Source: Candidatus Bathyarchaeota archaeon
GTDB lineage: Archaea; Thermoproteota; Bathyarchaeia; Bathyarchaeales; Bathycorpusculaceae
Length of the DNA: 24,591 nucleotides
Direction: 5' to 3'
NCBI GenBank assembly: GCA_018396615.1
Contig: JAGTQT010000002.1
Location: 37,754-62,344, forward strand
Part shown: positions 1-6,333 of the stretch, one piece after another
How positions within the stretch are numbered: position 1 is the stretch's first letter
How the letters are laid out: each line of letters opens with the position of its first letter
Notes under the pieces: generated by a model
Database searches by the model: none
The model's input: only the letters and a program-made list of their open reading frames with translations
What the model was told of the DNA's origin: nothing
Program-made: the position numbers and the translations under genes

Positions 1-435
1 CTTCAATCGGATAGCGTCTTTGCGTTTTCCATAAAAGTTCTTGATTCTCTCGTATTTTTCAAAGCCATTTTTATAGGCGAAACCGAGCATTTTTTTGTTG
101 CTTTCCCAAGTATGGATGCTTAATGCCTGTTTTTTCTTTGCTTTAGCCACGCTTATTGCCTTCTTGAGGAGAAGTGTGCCTATTCCTAGTCTCTGGAAAT
201 CTGGGTGAACGTCAAGCCAGTCAACCTCCAGAGAATCATCGTTGTTTGGGGCAAGAATCATAAAGCCGACGCCTCTTGTGTCTACTTCCGCAACCCACAC
301 CTGCTCTCCCTTTTTTATCTTTTCCAATCTGCTCGTCAGCATGCTTGCAGCGTTCTTTTTCCAGCGTGTAGTCTTTTCAAGTACAGTAACGTAGTCAACA
401 AAATCTCTTTTTTCGTAAGCTCGAACTTTCACCAT
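1..435 (-). CDS. GNAT family N-acetyltransferase, 3' end cut by window edge
   Basis: The minus-strand reading frame starts at an ATG (435-433) and stays open for 145 codons to base 1, so the C-terminus is missing. The translation begins MVKVRAYEKRDFVDYVTV. It carries the acetyl-CoA binding signature QRLGIG in the context DVHPDFQRLGIGTLLLKKA (about residues 75-92), followed by a helix and strand and the N-K-K-M-L-G-F-A-Y-K-N-G-F segment typical of the GNAT fold. GNAT enzymes move an acetyl group from acetyl-CoA to an amine. The acceptor cannot be told from sequence; a RimI-like protein acetylase or a small-molecule acetylase are both possible. A TATA-like element about 27 bp upstream suggests an almost leaderless transcript. 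It is co-oriented with the glutamine amidotransferase gene upstream but has its own promoter. Confidence 0.88.
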   Translation of the reverse strand, partial: MVKVRAYEKRDFVDYVTVLEKTTRWKKNAASMLTSRLEKIKKGEQVWVAEVDTRGVGFMILAPNNDDSLEVDWLDVHPDFQRLGIGTLLLKKAISVAKAKKKQALSIHTWESNKKMLGFAYKNGFEKYERIKNFYGKRKDAIRLK

Positions 436-459
436 GCACCTATTTTTTTGTGGGCACAC

Positions 460-466
460 TTTTATA
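460..466 (-). promoter_or_regulatory. TATA box of the GNAT gene
   Basis: TATAAAA reads on the minus strand with its centre about 28 bp before the ATG at 435. In archaea transcription starts about 25 bp downstream of the box centre, which puts the start within a few bases of the ATG and predicts a leaderless or nearly leaderless mRNA. No Shine-Dalgarno-like (SD) sequence sits before the ATG, in agreement. Confidence 0.55.
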
Positions 467-530
467 CATTTTTTGGCTCTAAATGTTATTAGGTAAATTT
501 TTCGCGTTTAAATGGTAGCGTCCATGTGGC

Positions 531-1325
531 TTACGTCTTTTTTTGTGGCTTTATGTGAAAGGATGCAGTGAATTTTTCTTCTTTCTTGTATGGGATGAAT
601 ATTTTTTCCGTGAACCTGTTTTTTCTTAGCATTTCTCCGAATTCCTTTTCTAATGGTTCTCTTCTTGAGCAGAAAACAACTTCACCTTTTCCATTTGTCC
701 ACACGGTCAAGCCACGTGTTTTTCCCTGATGGGCTAGGTGAAGTATCACTTTGTTTTTGCCTATGTGGAGTAGGCTTATCGTGTTTGAGCCTTTTAGGGC
801 GATGCACAGCTTGTCTAGTGTTTTATCTGCTGTGTTTTCCTGTGTTAGAAGTTCTTCATAGCAATGTGGGATGATTTCGGAGTCTATGAGCTGGATCTTT
901 TCGGAGTCAAAAAAATGTTCTTTGCAGAGTCCGCTGCGGATTTCTTGGTAGTTTTCCACTTTGCCATTATGTGCAGAGACCACCGATAGATTTGGGTTGC
1001 ATTTTGCTATGTAAGGCTGCGCGGTTTTCATGTGACGTGCTGTTGCCATGAACTCTGGGCTGGGCATGCGCACGTGTGCTATCAAGATTGATGCTTCTGT
1101 GGTTGTTGTGACTTCGGAAAGTTTTCGCGCTGGAGAGCCGTTGACTTCTCCAATTTTCTTTAGGAAGACTGTACTATCGTGCTGGAGTATGGCTATGCCT
1201 GCGCCGAAGCCGCCTACGGGCTTGGGCTCCTGCGGATACTGGTGAACCTCGAGCGTCTCAAGTAGCCTGAACGTTTTGGCTAGAGGGATAGGCTTGGTGA
1301 GTGCGAAGCCGAAGATGCCGCACAT
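531..1325 (-). CDS. Stand-alone class II glutamine amidotransferase
   Basis: This 264-residue protein begins MCGIFGFA, the N-terminal nucleophile signature of class II (Ntn-type) glutamine amidotransferases; Cys2 becomes the catalytic N-terminal residue after Met removal. Arg86 in HVRMPS, Asn120-Gly121 in AHNGKVENY and Asp148-Glu150 in DSE match the family residues that bind glutamine and form the oxyanion hole. The protein is about the size of one glutaminase domain. It has no sugar isomerase, PRPP transferase or synthetase domain, so it should supply ammonia to a separate partner or act on a gamma-glutamyl compound, as YafJ/EgtC-type proteins do. No partner is visible nearby. The start is the only Met that gives the N-terminal MCG. 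A TATA-like CTTTTATG lies at 1358-1365 on the minus strand. Confidence 0.88.
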   Translation of the reverse strand: MCGIFGFALTKPIPLAKTFRLLETLEVHQYPQEPKPVGGFGAGIAILQHDSTVFLKKIGEVNGSPARKLSEVTTTTEASILIAHVRMPSPEFMATARHMKTAQPYIAKCNPNLSVVSAHNGKVENYQEIRSGLCKEHFFDSEKIQLIDSEIIPHCYEELLTQENTADKTLDKLCIALKGSNTISLLHIGKNKVILHLAHQGKTRGLTVWTNGKGEVVFCSRREPLEKEFGEMLRKNRFTEKIFIPYKKEEKFTASFHIKPQKKT

Positions 1326-1389
1326 GGTTTATCCTCTACCTAGAAATCGGGCTGCTTCATAAAAGTCTTGTTTGAAAATATAATCGGGG

Positions 1390-1409
1390 AAAAACAAAAA
1401 AAAGAAAAG
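1390..1409 (-). terminator. T-rich terminator after the zinc-ribbon gene
   Basis: On the minus strand this stretch is almost pure T (runs of 4, 8 and 5 T with single interruptions) and starts about 31 bp after the stop of the CxxC-x17-CxxC gene. Oligo-T runs on the non-template strand are the usual archaeal termination signal, and no stem is needed. It lies ahead of the amidotransferase promoter and so separates the two units. Confidence 0.55.
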
Positions 1410-1439
1410 ATGTTGTTTTGAAGATGTTAGCTTGTGAGT

Positions 1440-1577
1440 CTAATATCTCCTTGGTCCTCTTCGCTTGGAATAACACTCTCGGCAGTATACTGGTCTGCTA
1501 CCGTCAGGTTTGAAAGGAACTTCGCATTCCTTTCCACAGTCAGCACAGACTGCCTTGTGCATTTCTCTACCGGACAT
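1440..1577 (-). CDS. Small CxxC-x17-CxxC zinc-ribbon protein (45 aa)
   Basis: Reading the minus strand gives a 45-residue protein. Two CxxC knuckles (Cys11/Cys14 and Cys32/Cys35) are separated by exactly 17 residues, with CEVPFKPDGSRPVYCREC covering the second half. This is the CxxC-x17-CxxC family found in archaea and some bacteria, expected to bind one zinc. An extra Cys18 lies between the knuckles. The C-terminus is strongly basic (SKRRGPRRY), which would suit RNA or DNA binding, but no function is established to my knowledge. The ATG has AAGGAG 13 bp upstream and a TAAATAGTA box at 1597-1605; a second stronger box (TTTAAAAG) lies near 1655-1663. It is followed by a T-rich terminator, so it is probably a one-gene unit. 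Confidence 0.8.
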   Translation of the reverse strand: MSGREMHKAVCADCGKECEVPFKPDGSRPVYCRECYSKRRGPRRY

Positions 1578-1701
1578 TTTTCTTTTTCAACTCCTTCTAC
1601 TATTTAGTGCAAAAAACCGTGGCTTCTTGCACACGCATCGTAACTTGGAGGGTGCTTTTAAACTTATTTGTAGCTGTCAAATGTTCTTCCATGAAACTTG
1701 A

Positions 1702-1794
1702 CTATTTTCTCCCATGCTTCTTCAGAAGCTTCTTTTTCGGAGGGTTCGGCTTGCGGACGCGTTCGGCATCTTTTACTAGAAGCTGTTTTCTCAT
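1702..1794 (-). CDS. Possible 30-residue Lys/Arg-rich peptide overlapping the nitroreductase stop
   Basis: An ATG overlaps the TGA of the nitroreductase gene in an ATGA arrangement (1794-1791) and opens a frame of 30 codons ending in TAG at 1704-1702. The product starts MRKQLLVKDAERVRK and ends KLLKKHGRK; about 40 percent of residues are Lys or Arg. The stop/start overlap is typical of translational coupling, but there is no good SD sequence and the frame is short enough to occur by chance. It could also be a frame-shifted continuation of the Lys-rich nitroreductase tail, which ends KKKTAKKPK. Confidence 0.25.
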   Translation of the reverse strand: MRKQLLVKDAERVRKPNPPKKKLLKKHGRK

Positions 1795-2579
1795 TTCGGC
1801 TTCTTCGCGGTCTTTTTCTTAGTTATGTGGAAGCCTCGTTTTTCGAGCTGTTCAAGCAGTTCTTTGGGTTCCGGAAACCATTGACCTACTTTTCGGCAGA
1901 TGTGTTCTGTCCAGCTGTAGTTGTCGAAGGTGAAGGTTTCTTTTCTCTCTTTGTTTTCTAGCGGAATTTTGTATCTTGCTTTTCGGTAGTAGTCTTGGGC
2001 AAGGTAGCCATTGTCCATTTGTTTCATGGCTTTGGAGACTGTCTCGTCATCTAGCTTTGGATATCTATCTTCAAATAAGGCGAATTCTTTGGGGTATCTT
2101 GGACGTGTCGGCGGGTTTTCAGCTGGGTAGCCCATGGCTAGCTGCACTAGTGGGAAGACTCTTTGCGGTAGTTGGTATTCTTTAGCGATTTTGTCAGCTA
2201 TGTAAGGGGCGCTTCCCAGAAAGCAGCTTCCAAGACCAAGGCTTCTCCCAGCGATAACCATGTTCTCTGCCATGTAGGCGGCATCCTGAATGCCGAAGAA
2301 CAGTAGTGAGAGATCGTTTGTTACCATTTTCCAGTCTCTTTTTGCCATGATGAGTTCAAATTTGTGTGAGTCAACACAGATCGTGAACAAGAGGGGAGCG
2401 TTCCAAGGGTTGCGTTTTCTGTTTCGCGATAACAGGACACTGTAGAGCTGAAACGCAAATGGTGCCTGCTGACCTGCTCGGAAAATTGCTTGTACTACCT
2501 CGTCTGATGGTGTTTCATCTGTGAATTTTCTGATAGACCGGTGTTCAAGCATTGTTTGGATGACAGAGTTCGTTTTCAT
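1791..2579 (-). CDS. Nitroreductase family FMN-dependent oxidoreductase
   Basis: The 262-residue protein starting MKTNSVIQTMLEHRSIRKF matches the nitroreductase fold: the HRSIRKF FMN-phosphate binding segment at residues 13-19, the GQQAPFAFQ segment near 36-44, GLGSCFLG near 115-122 and VQLAMGYPAENPPTRPR near 148-164. These enzymes are usually homodimers that reduce nitro-aromatics, quinones or flavins with NAD(P)H; the true substrate cannot be inferred. The ATG at 2579 is chosen over longer frames (to 2732) because the family motif begins about 13 residues after it and the extra N-terminal sequence would run through the promoter region. Residues beyond about 170 extend past the minimal domain and end in a Lys-rich tail. 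It is divergent from a membrane-bound ArsR-type regulator, which is a candidate controller. Confidence 0.87.
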   Translation of the reverse strand: MKTNSVIQTMLEHRSIRKFTDETPSDEVVQAIFRAGQQAPFAFQLYSVLLSRNRKRNPWNAPLLFTICVDSHKFELIMAKRDWKMVTNDLSLLFFGIQDAAYMAENMVIAGRSLGLGSCFLGSAPYIADKIAKEYQLPQRVFPLVQLAMGYPAENPPTRPRYPKEFALFEDRYPKLDDETVSKAMKQMDNGYLAQDYYRKARYKIPLENKERKETFTFDNYSWTEHICRKVGQWFPEPKELLEQLEKRGFHITKKKTAKKPK

Positions 2580-2642
2580 TATGCACACGCCTCTTAGCGA
2601 TGTTAACATATTATTGTTGTGGGGTGAATATAGATTTTTCAG

Positions 2643-2664
2643 CTTGCATGCAAGAGTCGACTCT
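2643..2664. promoter_or_regulatory. Two abutting 12-bp palindromes, putative operator between divergent genes
   Basis: CTTGCATGCAAG (2643-2654) and AGAGTCGACTCT (2653-2664) are both perfect 12-bp palindromes that share two bases. They lie upstream of the ATAAAT-type box (about 2671) of the regulator gene and between it and the nitroreductase promoter. Palindromic sites next to a TATA box are the usual operator layout for dimeric ArsR-type winged-helix proteins, so autoregulation and control of the nitroreductase are plausible. This is inference from position and symmetry only. Confidence 0.4.
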
Positions 2665-2718
2665 CGAAATGCATAAATGCCAACTCTTAAACAAAGTGAG
2701 CAATCGAGGAAAACCGCG

Positions 2719-3510
2719 ATGGAAGATCTCACACGCTACTATACGCTTCTTAAAGACCCAGCACGCAGGAAAATAATCGAGATTCTGGGCACGCAGGAGA
2801 AAATAGGCTTCAAAGAGCTTCGTGAAACTCTGGGGCTTGGTGTTGGAACGGTTTACTATCATCTTGACATGCTTTCAGATTTCATCTCGCAAGACAAGCA
2901 ACGCAAGTACAAGCTTAATGACCGTGGAAAAACGTTGTACCGGCTTCTGAGCGAGGGAAATATTCCGGCGACTGCAGAGATCGGTGAAGCCTTCAGTCAT
3001 CGCATCGCAAAGTGGCTGTTTCTTTCACCTCTTTTCGCTAGAACATCCAAACCTCTGAAATTACTGCCTGTGGCAATGGCTGTACTTCTCGTCGGCGCGT
3101 TTGGAACTGCTTATGCCGAGCTTGAGCCTGCGCTCTTCTTCTATTCTACCCTATATTCCTACACTTTTGCGACTACTGTTGCGCTGTTCTTGCTTTGCTG
3201 GCTTGGGTTTTTCTTGTTCGCAGAGATTTTTACTTCTCTACTTTATCGGAGGGTTGGAAATGATCTTCAGCTTTTCACCTGTCTTGGGCTGGCTGCGTTT
3301 CCTGTGGCGGTTTTTCCATACATTTATCTTTTTAGGGCAGATATTGTTTCGCAAATCATTCTGTTCGCTCTACAGATTTGGTGTTTGTTGCTTGTTTCTG
3401 CGGCGCTTTGTTTTGGGAAAGGAATCCGTCTGGATAAGGCGGTTGTGGTTAGCTTGACTGGCATATACCTAAACACGGTTATAATGTTCATTCTCGGTCG
3501 CTTTGCGTAA
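2719..3510 (+). CDS. Membrane-anchored ArsR-type winged-helix regulator
   Basis: The 263-residue protein begins MEDLTRYYTLLKDPARRKI. Residues about 5-75 form an ArsR-like winged helix: DPARRKIIEILG is helix 1, FKELRETLGLGVGTVYYHLDML holds the recognition helix, and KYKLNDRGKTLYRLL is the wing. The rest contains five hydrophobic segments, starting LLPVAMAVLLVG near residue 108 and ending VIMFILGRFA at the C-terminus, so the DNA-binding part is cytoplasmic and tied to the membrane. This layout is common in archaea as one-component regulators with Yip1-like or unnamed membrane domains. The start at 2719 is preferred over 2677 because CGAGGA lies 8 bp before it and the longer frame would begin on the TATA-like element. 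No ligand is known. Divergent from the nitroreductase gene. Confidence 0.82.
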   Translation: MEDLTRYYTLLKDPARRKIIEILGTQEKIGFKELRETLGLGVGTVYYHLDMLSDFISQDKQRKYKLNDRGKTLYRLLSEGNIPATAEIGEAFSHRIAKWLFLSPLFARTSKPLKLLPVAMAVLLVGAFGTAYAELEPALFFYSTLYSYTFATTVALFLLCWLGFFLFAEIFTSLLYRRVGNDLQLFTCLGLAAFPVAVFPYIYLFRADIVSQIILFALQIWCLLLVSAALCFGKGIRLDKAVVVSLTGIYLNTVIMFILGRFA

Positions 3511-3562
3511 AAGTTCGAGGTTTCTAGAACTTTGAAGAGACGAACTTCGAGGTTTTCCGAAG
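3510..3562. repeat. Two tandem related inverted repeats after the regulator gene
   Basis: Arm 3510-3519 (AAAGTTCGAG) pairs with 3524-3533 (CTAGAACTTT) over ten positions with one G/A mismatch, around a GTTT loop. Just downstream, CTTCG (3545-3549) pairs with CGAAG (3558-3562). The two elements share the core TTCGAGGTTT, so they look like two copies of one unit. They lie between the regulator stop and the TATA-like element (3568-3577) of the secreted-protein gene, where they could be an operator or a 3'-end structure. Confidence 0.4.
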
Positions 3563-3610
3563 CGATTTTCTTAATAGACCGTTTGCTACTGTTATTTTTG
3601 GCGAAAAGAC

Positions 3611-4933
3611 ATGACAAACAAAAGAAAAACGATTTCAACCGCAATTCTGGCTTTACTGACCTTAGCCATCGCATCGCCCCTTTCATCGATGCCCGCATCA
3701 GTATCGGCAGAAACCATAACCCCTGCGTCATTGAGAACCGAGGGAAACTGGACGTACATACAGAATGACCAAGTCACCATAGTGTTCCCAGCAGGCGGCA
3801 AAAAACCCATGTTCCTATGGTGGTACACCAACGACCCAGACAACATCAACGTAGTCAAATTCAAAGGACTAATAGAGTACGTCAGCTACGACGAACCATA
3901 CTTCTTGTGGAGATGCCAAGCTGAAGCTTGGAGAATTAGAGAGCGCATAGAAGCCAACTACTACACTCCAAGACGGCATATGCTTGAAAACCAGCTAAGA
4001 TTACGCGCAGTGCAGAAGCTATGGGAAATTGGCAACGCGACAGGGCTTCATGCACCATACCTGCCCTTCAACGGCGCAAAATGGAGGCTTGATGGTCCAG
4101 TAAACGTGACCAGAGGCGAAGTGCAGTATCTAAGTTTCAACTTCACTCTCGTCGACGTTCCATGGGCCAGACCAGGCTTCCAGTTCGCGGAGAACAACAT
4201 CATCCTTCGATGCAGATTCTATTACACTCCTGCTACGGAGGATGTGTATGGCAAATACTCTTACAGCGTGGCTGCTGGCGAGCTCAAAATCGACATTGTC
4301 ATTAACCACTGGGAGTGGAACATAGACAAGCTTGAACCTGTGTTAGATGAGCTACGAGAACTTGGCTTTAGAATACCTGAAGCTAAAGCGGGGCTGGCGT
4401 TGTGGGTTAACCTCGCCTCAATTAATATGACTAAGCTTGAGGTAGCTGAAGCTGAAGCAGAAAGCGCCAGCGACATTGACTCCATAGAGACAGCGTCGAT
4501 GGCTCAGAACATGTATGTGGAAGGCAACAAGGTTTCAGTTGCTCAAAATAACACTTCAAAGATGGATGAAACCCCTCTGCAAAACCGTCTGCGCGAGCGC
4601 TTCAGAATACGCTTCGAAAAAGGCAACGCCACCTTTGCAGGCTTCTTCAAGTTTGTTCCACAGGCAATAGTTACAGACGGCACAGTCTACAACACAACCG
4701 ACGTAACCGCATCATACATCTCCGCCGGAGCACACATACGCCTATTCATCGGCTACCCCTACTTCGGCAACTACACTCTGGAACACGATCCCTCACTGGG
4801 TCTCGAAGAAGTCGCTCCATGGCTGCCGATGAACATGCTTCTAATCATGCTCGGAGGCACAATCGCCATAGCCGTCGCGGTAGCAGCCATCAAACTGCGC
4901 AAAAAACCCGTCAACATCGTAAACGTCCACTAA
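3611..4933 (+). CDS. Secreted, C-terminally anchored surface protein of unknown function
   Basis: I do not recognise the family of this 440-residue protein. A basic N-terminus (MTNKRKT), a hydrophobic stretch (residues 10-25) and ASVSA before Glu34 make a likely Sec signal peptide. Residues 404-426 form a single membrane helix followed by KLRKKP, giving a C-terminal anchor with a basic stop-transfer. The ectodomain is rich in Trp, Tyr and beta-type sequence and has about nine N-x-S/T sequons (for example Asn46, Asn142, Asn165, Asn178, Asn272, Asn314, Asn339), which fits archaeal N-glycosylation. An acidic Ala/Glu-rich segment (about 277-300) probably links two ectodomain halves. A TTAATAG box at 3571-3577 precedes the ATG and a T-rich stretch follows the stop, so it looks like a one-gene unit. 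A cell-surface or ligand-binding role is inference. Confidence 0.8.
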   Translation: MTNKRKTISTAILALLTLAIASPLSSMPASVSAETITPASLRTEGNWTYIQNDQVTIVFPAGGKKPMFLWWYTNDPDNINVVKFKGLIEYVSYDEPYFLWRCQAEAWRIRERIEANYYTPRRHMLENQLRLRAVQKLWEIGNATGLHAPYLPFNGAKWRLDGPVNVTRGEVQYLSFNFTLVDVPWARPGFQFAENNIILRCRFYYTPATEDVYGKYSYSVAAGELKIDIVINHWEWNIDKLEPVLDELRELGFRIPEAKAGLALWVNLASINMTKLEVAEAEAESASDIDSIETASMAQNMYVEGNKVSVAQNNTSKMDETPLQNRLRERFRIRFEKGNATFAGFFKFVPQAIVTDGTVYNTTDVTASYISAGAHIRLFIGYPYFGNYTLEHDPSLGLEEVAPWLPMNMLLIMLGGTIAIAVAVAAIKLRKKPVNIVNVH

Positions 4934-4940
4934 ACCCCCC

Positions 4941-4952
4941 TTTTCTTTTTTT
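4941..4952 (+). terminator. T-rich terminator after the secreted-protein gene
   Basis: TTTTCTTTTTTT starts seven bases after the stop codon and directly follows a run of C. This is the usual oligo-T archaeal terminator and needs no hairpin. Confidence 0.55.
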
Positions 4953-5140
4953 AACATGAAGCAATCTGGAAATGCAAATAAGGTTGCTCGTTTTCTAGAA
5001 TCTTGGACGATGAGGAAATCGAGGTACGAAGACGCCTAGCGAATGACTTCTTTTTCCGCTCCTGAGTCCAAAAAACGCACGCTTTGCAAACACCGCTGAA
5101 CAACACAGAGAACGCCAAACCTGACTATATATAGGGGGCC
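4953..5140. other. Intergenic stretch with no supported gene
   Basis: I see no convincing gene here. Visible items are a 27-codon open frame (4956-5039) without an SD sequence, an inverted repeat TTGGAC (5003-5008)/GTCCAA (5066-5071) enclosing about 57 bases, and a strong palindromic TATA-like CTATATATAG (5124-5133) with no gene at the expected distance on either strand. The combination would allow a small RNA, but no known RNA family is recognisable. Confidence 0.4.
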
Positions 5141-5159
5141 TAAAAAAGATAGATCTATC
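5141..5159 (-). terminator. Palindrome plus T-run, candidate terminator of the small membrane protein gene
   Basis: On the minus strand the perfect palindrome GATAGATCTATC (5148-5159) is followed directly by TTTTTT and A. It lies about 39 bp after the stop of the minus-strand gene at 5198. The T-run alone would suffice in archaea; the hairpin resembles a bacterial intrinsic terminator but allows only a 4-bp stem with a tetraloop. Confidence 0.4.
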
Positions 5160-5197
5160 AGTCTCAGCAAACAAAAGAAAAGGAGAGAGAGAAGAGG

Positions 5198-5416
5198 TTA
5201 ACGTTCTGGCGATCCACTAATGTACGCCCAAACACTTACCAAGAGCAGAGTGAGACAAGCGCCTGCAAATCCCGAGAGTAGATATCTTGCGCTGAGAAAC
5301 GATGGAAGCACCGTTGACAGCCACGGAATGACGTAGGTAGCCGATAAGTCAGCAATAACTCCTGCGAAGAACCCAAGTATAGCCACGAACACGAAAATCT
5401 TGAACCTTTCGTTCAT
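5198..5416 (-). CDS. Small two-helix membrane protein (72 aa), divergent from the cdv operon
   Basis: The product begins MNERFKIFVFVAILGFF and has two hydrophobic helices, about residues 6-27 and 43-65, joined by a loop with conserved-looking Pro residues (VIPWLSTVLPSFL), and ends ISGSPER. The family is not recognised. The ATG at 5416 is chosen over the upstream ATG at 5449 because AAGGTGGT lies about 5-6 bp before it and the longer frame would run through TATA-like sequence. Its promoter region is shared with cdvB1, transcribed the other way, so a role at the membrane during division or co-regulation with the operon is possible but unproven. It is followed by a palindrome and T-run. Confidence 0.6.
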   Translation of the reverse strand: MNERFKIFVFVAILGFFAGVIADLSATYVIPWLSTVLPSFLSARYLLSGFAGACLTLLLVSVWAYISGSPER

Positions 5417-5449
5417 CTGAACCACCTTTTGGATAGCATTTAAATTCAA

Positions 5450-5643
5450 GCCTCTTTTTAGTCTAACTTACACATTTATGTCTATTATCAAAAAACCGAA
5501 CACATCACCTTTTAGTTAGAAAATTAAAGCCTAAAACCCCGCCAATTCAAGCGTATATCTCTACATATATACATGCATGTTTCCCCCATGTTAACAATGT
5601 ATAAGATTACTCCACGCAACCTCTGTTACCGGAGGTAAGCAAT
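5450..5643 (+). promoter_or_regulatory. Promoter and leader region of the cdv operon
   Basis: Two TATA-like elements face the operon: ACATATATA (5563-5571), which would start transcription near 5592 and give a leader of about 50 bases, and GTATAAG (5599-5605), which would start near 5628, inside the hairpin described separately. ACATGCATGT (5572-5581) is a 10-bp palindrome right next to the first box. Between 5450 and 5560 I see only A/T-rich sequence without a gene. Confidence 0.45.
5619..5636 (+). promoter_or_regulatory. Hairpin that buries the Shine-Dalgarno sequence of cdvB1
   Basis: ACCTCTG (5619-5625) pairs with CGGAGGT (5630-5636) in a 7-bp stem (one T/G wobble) closed by the four-base loop TTAC. 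The 3' arm contains the complete SD sequence GGAGGT, which sits 7 bp before the TTG start of the first cdv gene. In the folded state ribosome access would be blocked, so translation of the operon's first gene could depend on temperature, a protein or a small RNA. The pairing is seen directly; regulation is inferred. Confidence 0.45.
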
Positions 5644-6315
5644 TTGTCAGAAAGATTTAGCAAGAAATGGGAATCGAGAAGAGACGACCAACCATTCACA
5701 GACCGCATAAAAACCGCAGTAAGACCACCAGGCCCTCTGAAACCACGCCTCGATTTTGCTGTAAGACGAATCGAGCTGCAAGTTCAGAAACTAGACCAAG
5801 CCACCGAAAGATTCTCACAAAGAGACAAAACAATATTCGCCAGAATCGTTGACGCCTACACAAAACATGACACTGCACGCGCAAACGTGTTCGCCAACGA
5901 ATTAGCTGAAATCCGCAAGATGGAAAGACTCATAATCAACGCAAGACTCGCACTTGAACAAATCGTATTAAGATTACGAACCGTATCAGAACTAGGAGAC
6001 GTAGTCTCCACCCTCGGACCAGCAGTCGGCGTACTCAGATCTGTAAGAGCCGGATTAGTCAGCGTTTTCCCGGAAGCGGAGAACGAGTTAGGCGAAATCG
6101 GCAACCTGCTAAGCGGCATAATGATCGAAGCTGGACAAGGATCAGGAATGACGCTCAACTTCGACACAGTCAACGAAGACGCAGCCAAAATCCTTACCGA
6201 AGCATCCACAGTCGCAGAGCAAAGAATCAAAGAAAAGTTCCCCGACCTGCCACCAGGAATGCCGGGAATTCCAGCTCCCTCACTAGGCGAGAAGGCGCCA
6301 ACCGAAACCTCTTAA
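5644..6315 (+). CDS. cdvB1: ESCRT-III-type division protein, CdvB paralog without winged helix
   Basis: This 223-residue Snf7/ESCRT-III protein should polymerise at the division site and constrict the membrane. An N-terminal FSKKWE motif is followed by the long helical core (about residues 33-165) with LDQATERFSQRDK at 50-62, IRKMERLIINARLALEQIVLRL at 90-111 and TVSELGDVV at 113-121. The core closely resembles that of the second CdvB encoded downstream. The tail, after helix AEQRIKEKF, is proline-rich (DLPPGMPGIPAP, residues 201-212) and resembles the MIM2 motif that binds the MIT domain of CdvC/Vps4. There is no C-terminal winged helix, so it probably cannot bind CdvA directly and would join by copolymerising with the downstream CdvB. 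The start is TTG, with GGAGGT 7 bp upstream. The symbol numbering is mine. Confidence 0.9.
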   Translation: MSERFSKKWESRRDDQPFTDRIKTAVRPPGPLKPRLDFAVRRIELQVQKLDQATERFSQRDKTIFARIVDAYTKHDTARANVFANELAEIRKMERLIINARLALEQIVLRLRTVSELGDVVSTLGPAVGVLRSVRAGLVSVFPEAENELGEIGNLLSGIMIEAGQGSGMTLNFDTVNEDAAKILTEASTVAEQRIKEKFPDLPPGMPGIPAPSLGEKAPTETS

Positions 6316-6333
6316 AAATAGGAGTCGACAAAG

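Noticed and set aside
3324..3731. 135-codon minus-strand ORF across the regulator end and the secreted-protein start
   Set aside because: It covers two plus-strand genes and their promoter; no motif recognised.
4956..5039. 27-codon plus-strand ORF after the secreted protein gene
   Set aside because: No SD, directly behind a T-rich terminator, no recognisable motif; likely chance or a decayed fragment.
5003..5071. C/D box sRNA (ACGATGA and CTGA boxes with terminal stem)
   Set aside because: The terminal stem leaves no three-base bulge for a kink-turn, the C box has a mismatch, and D'/C' boxes are not seen.
5856..6230. 124-codon minus-strand ORF inside cdvB1
   Set aside because: Shadow of the coding strand; Ser/Leu-rich composition typical of antisense frames.
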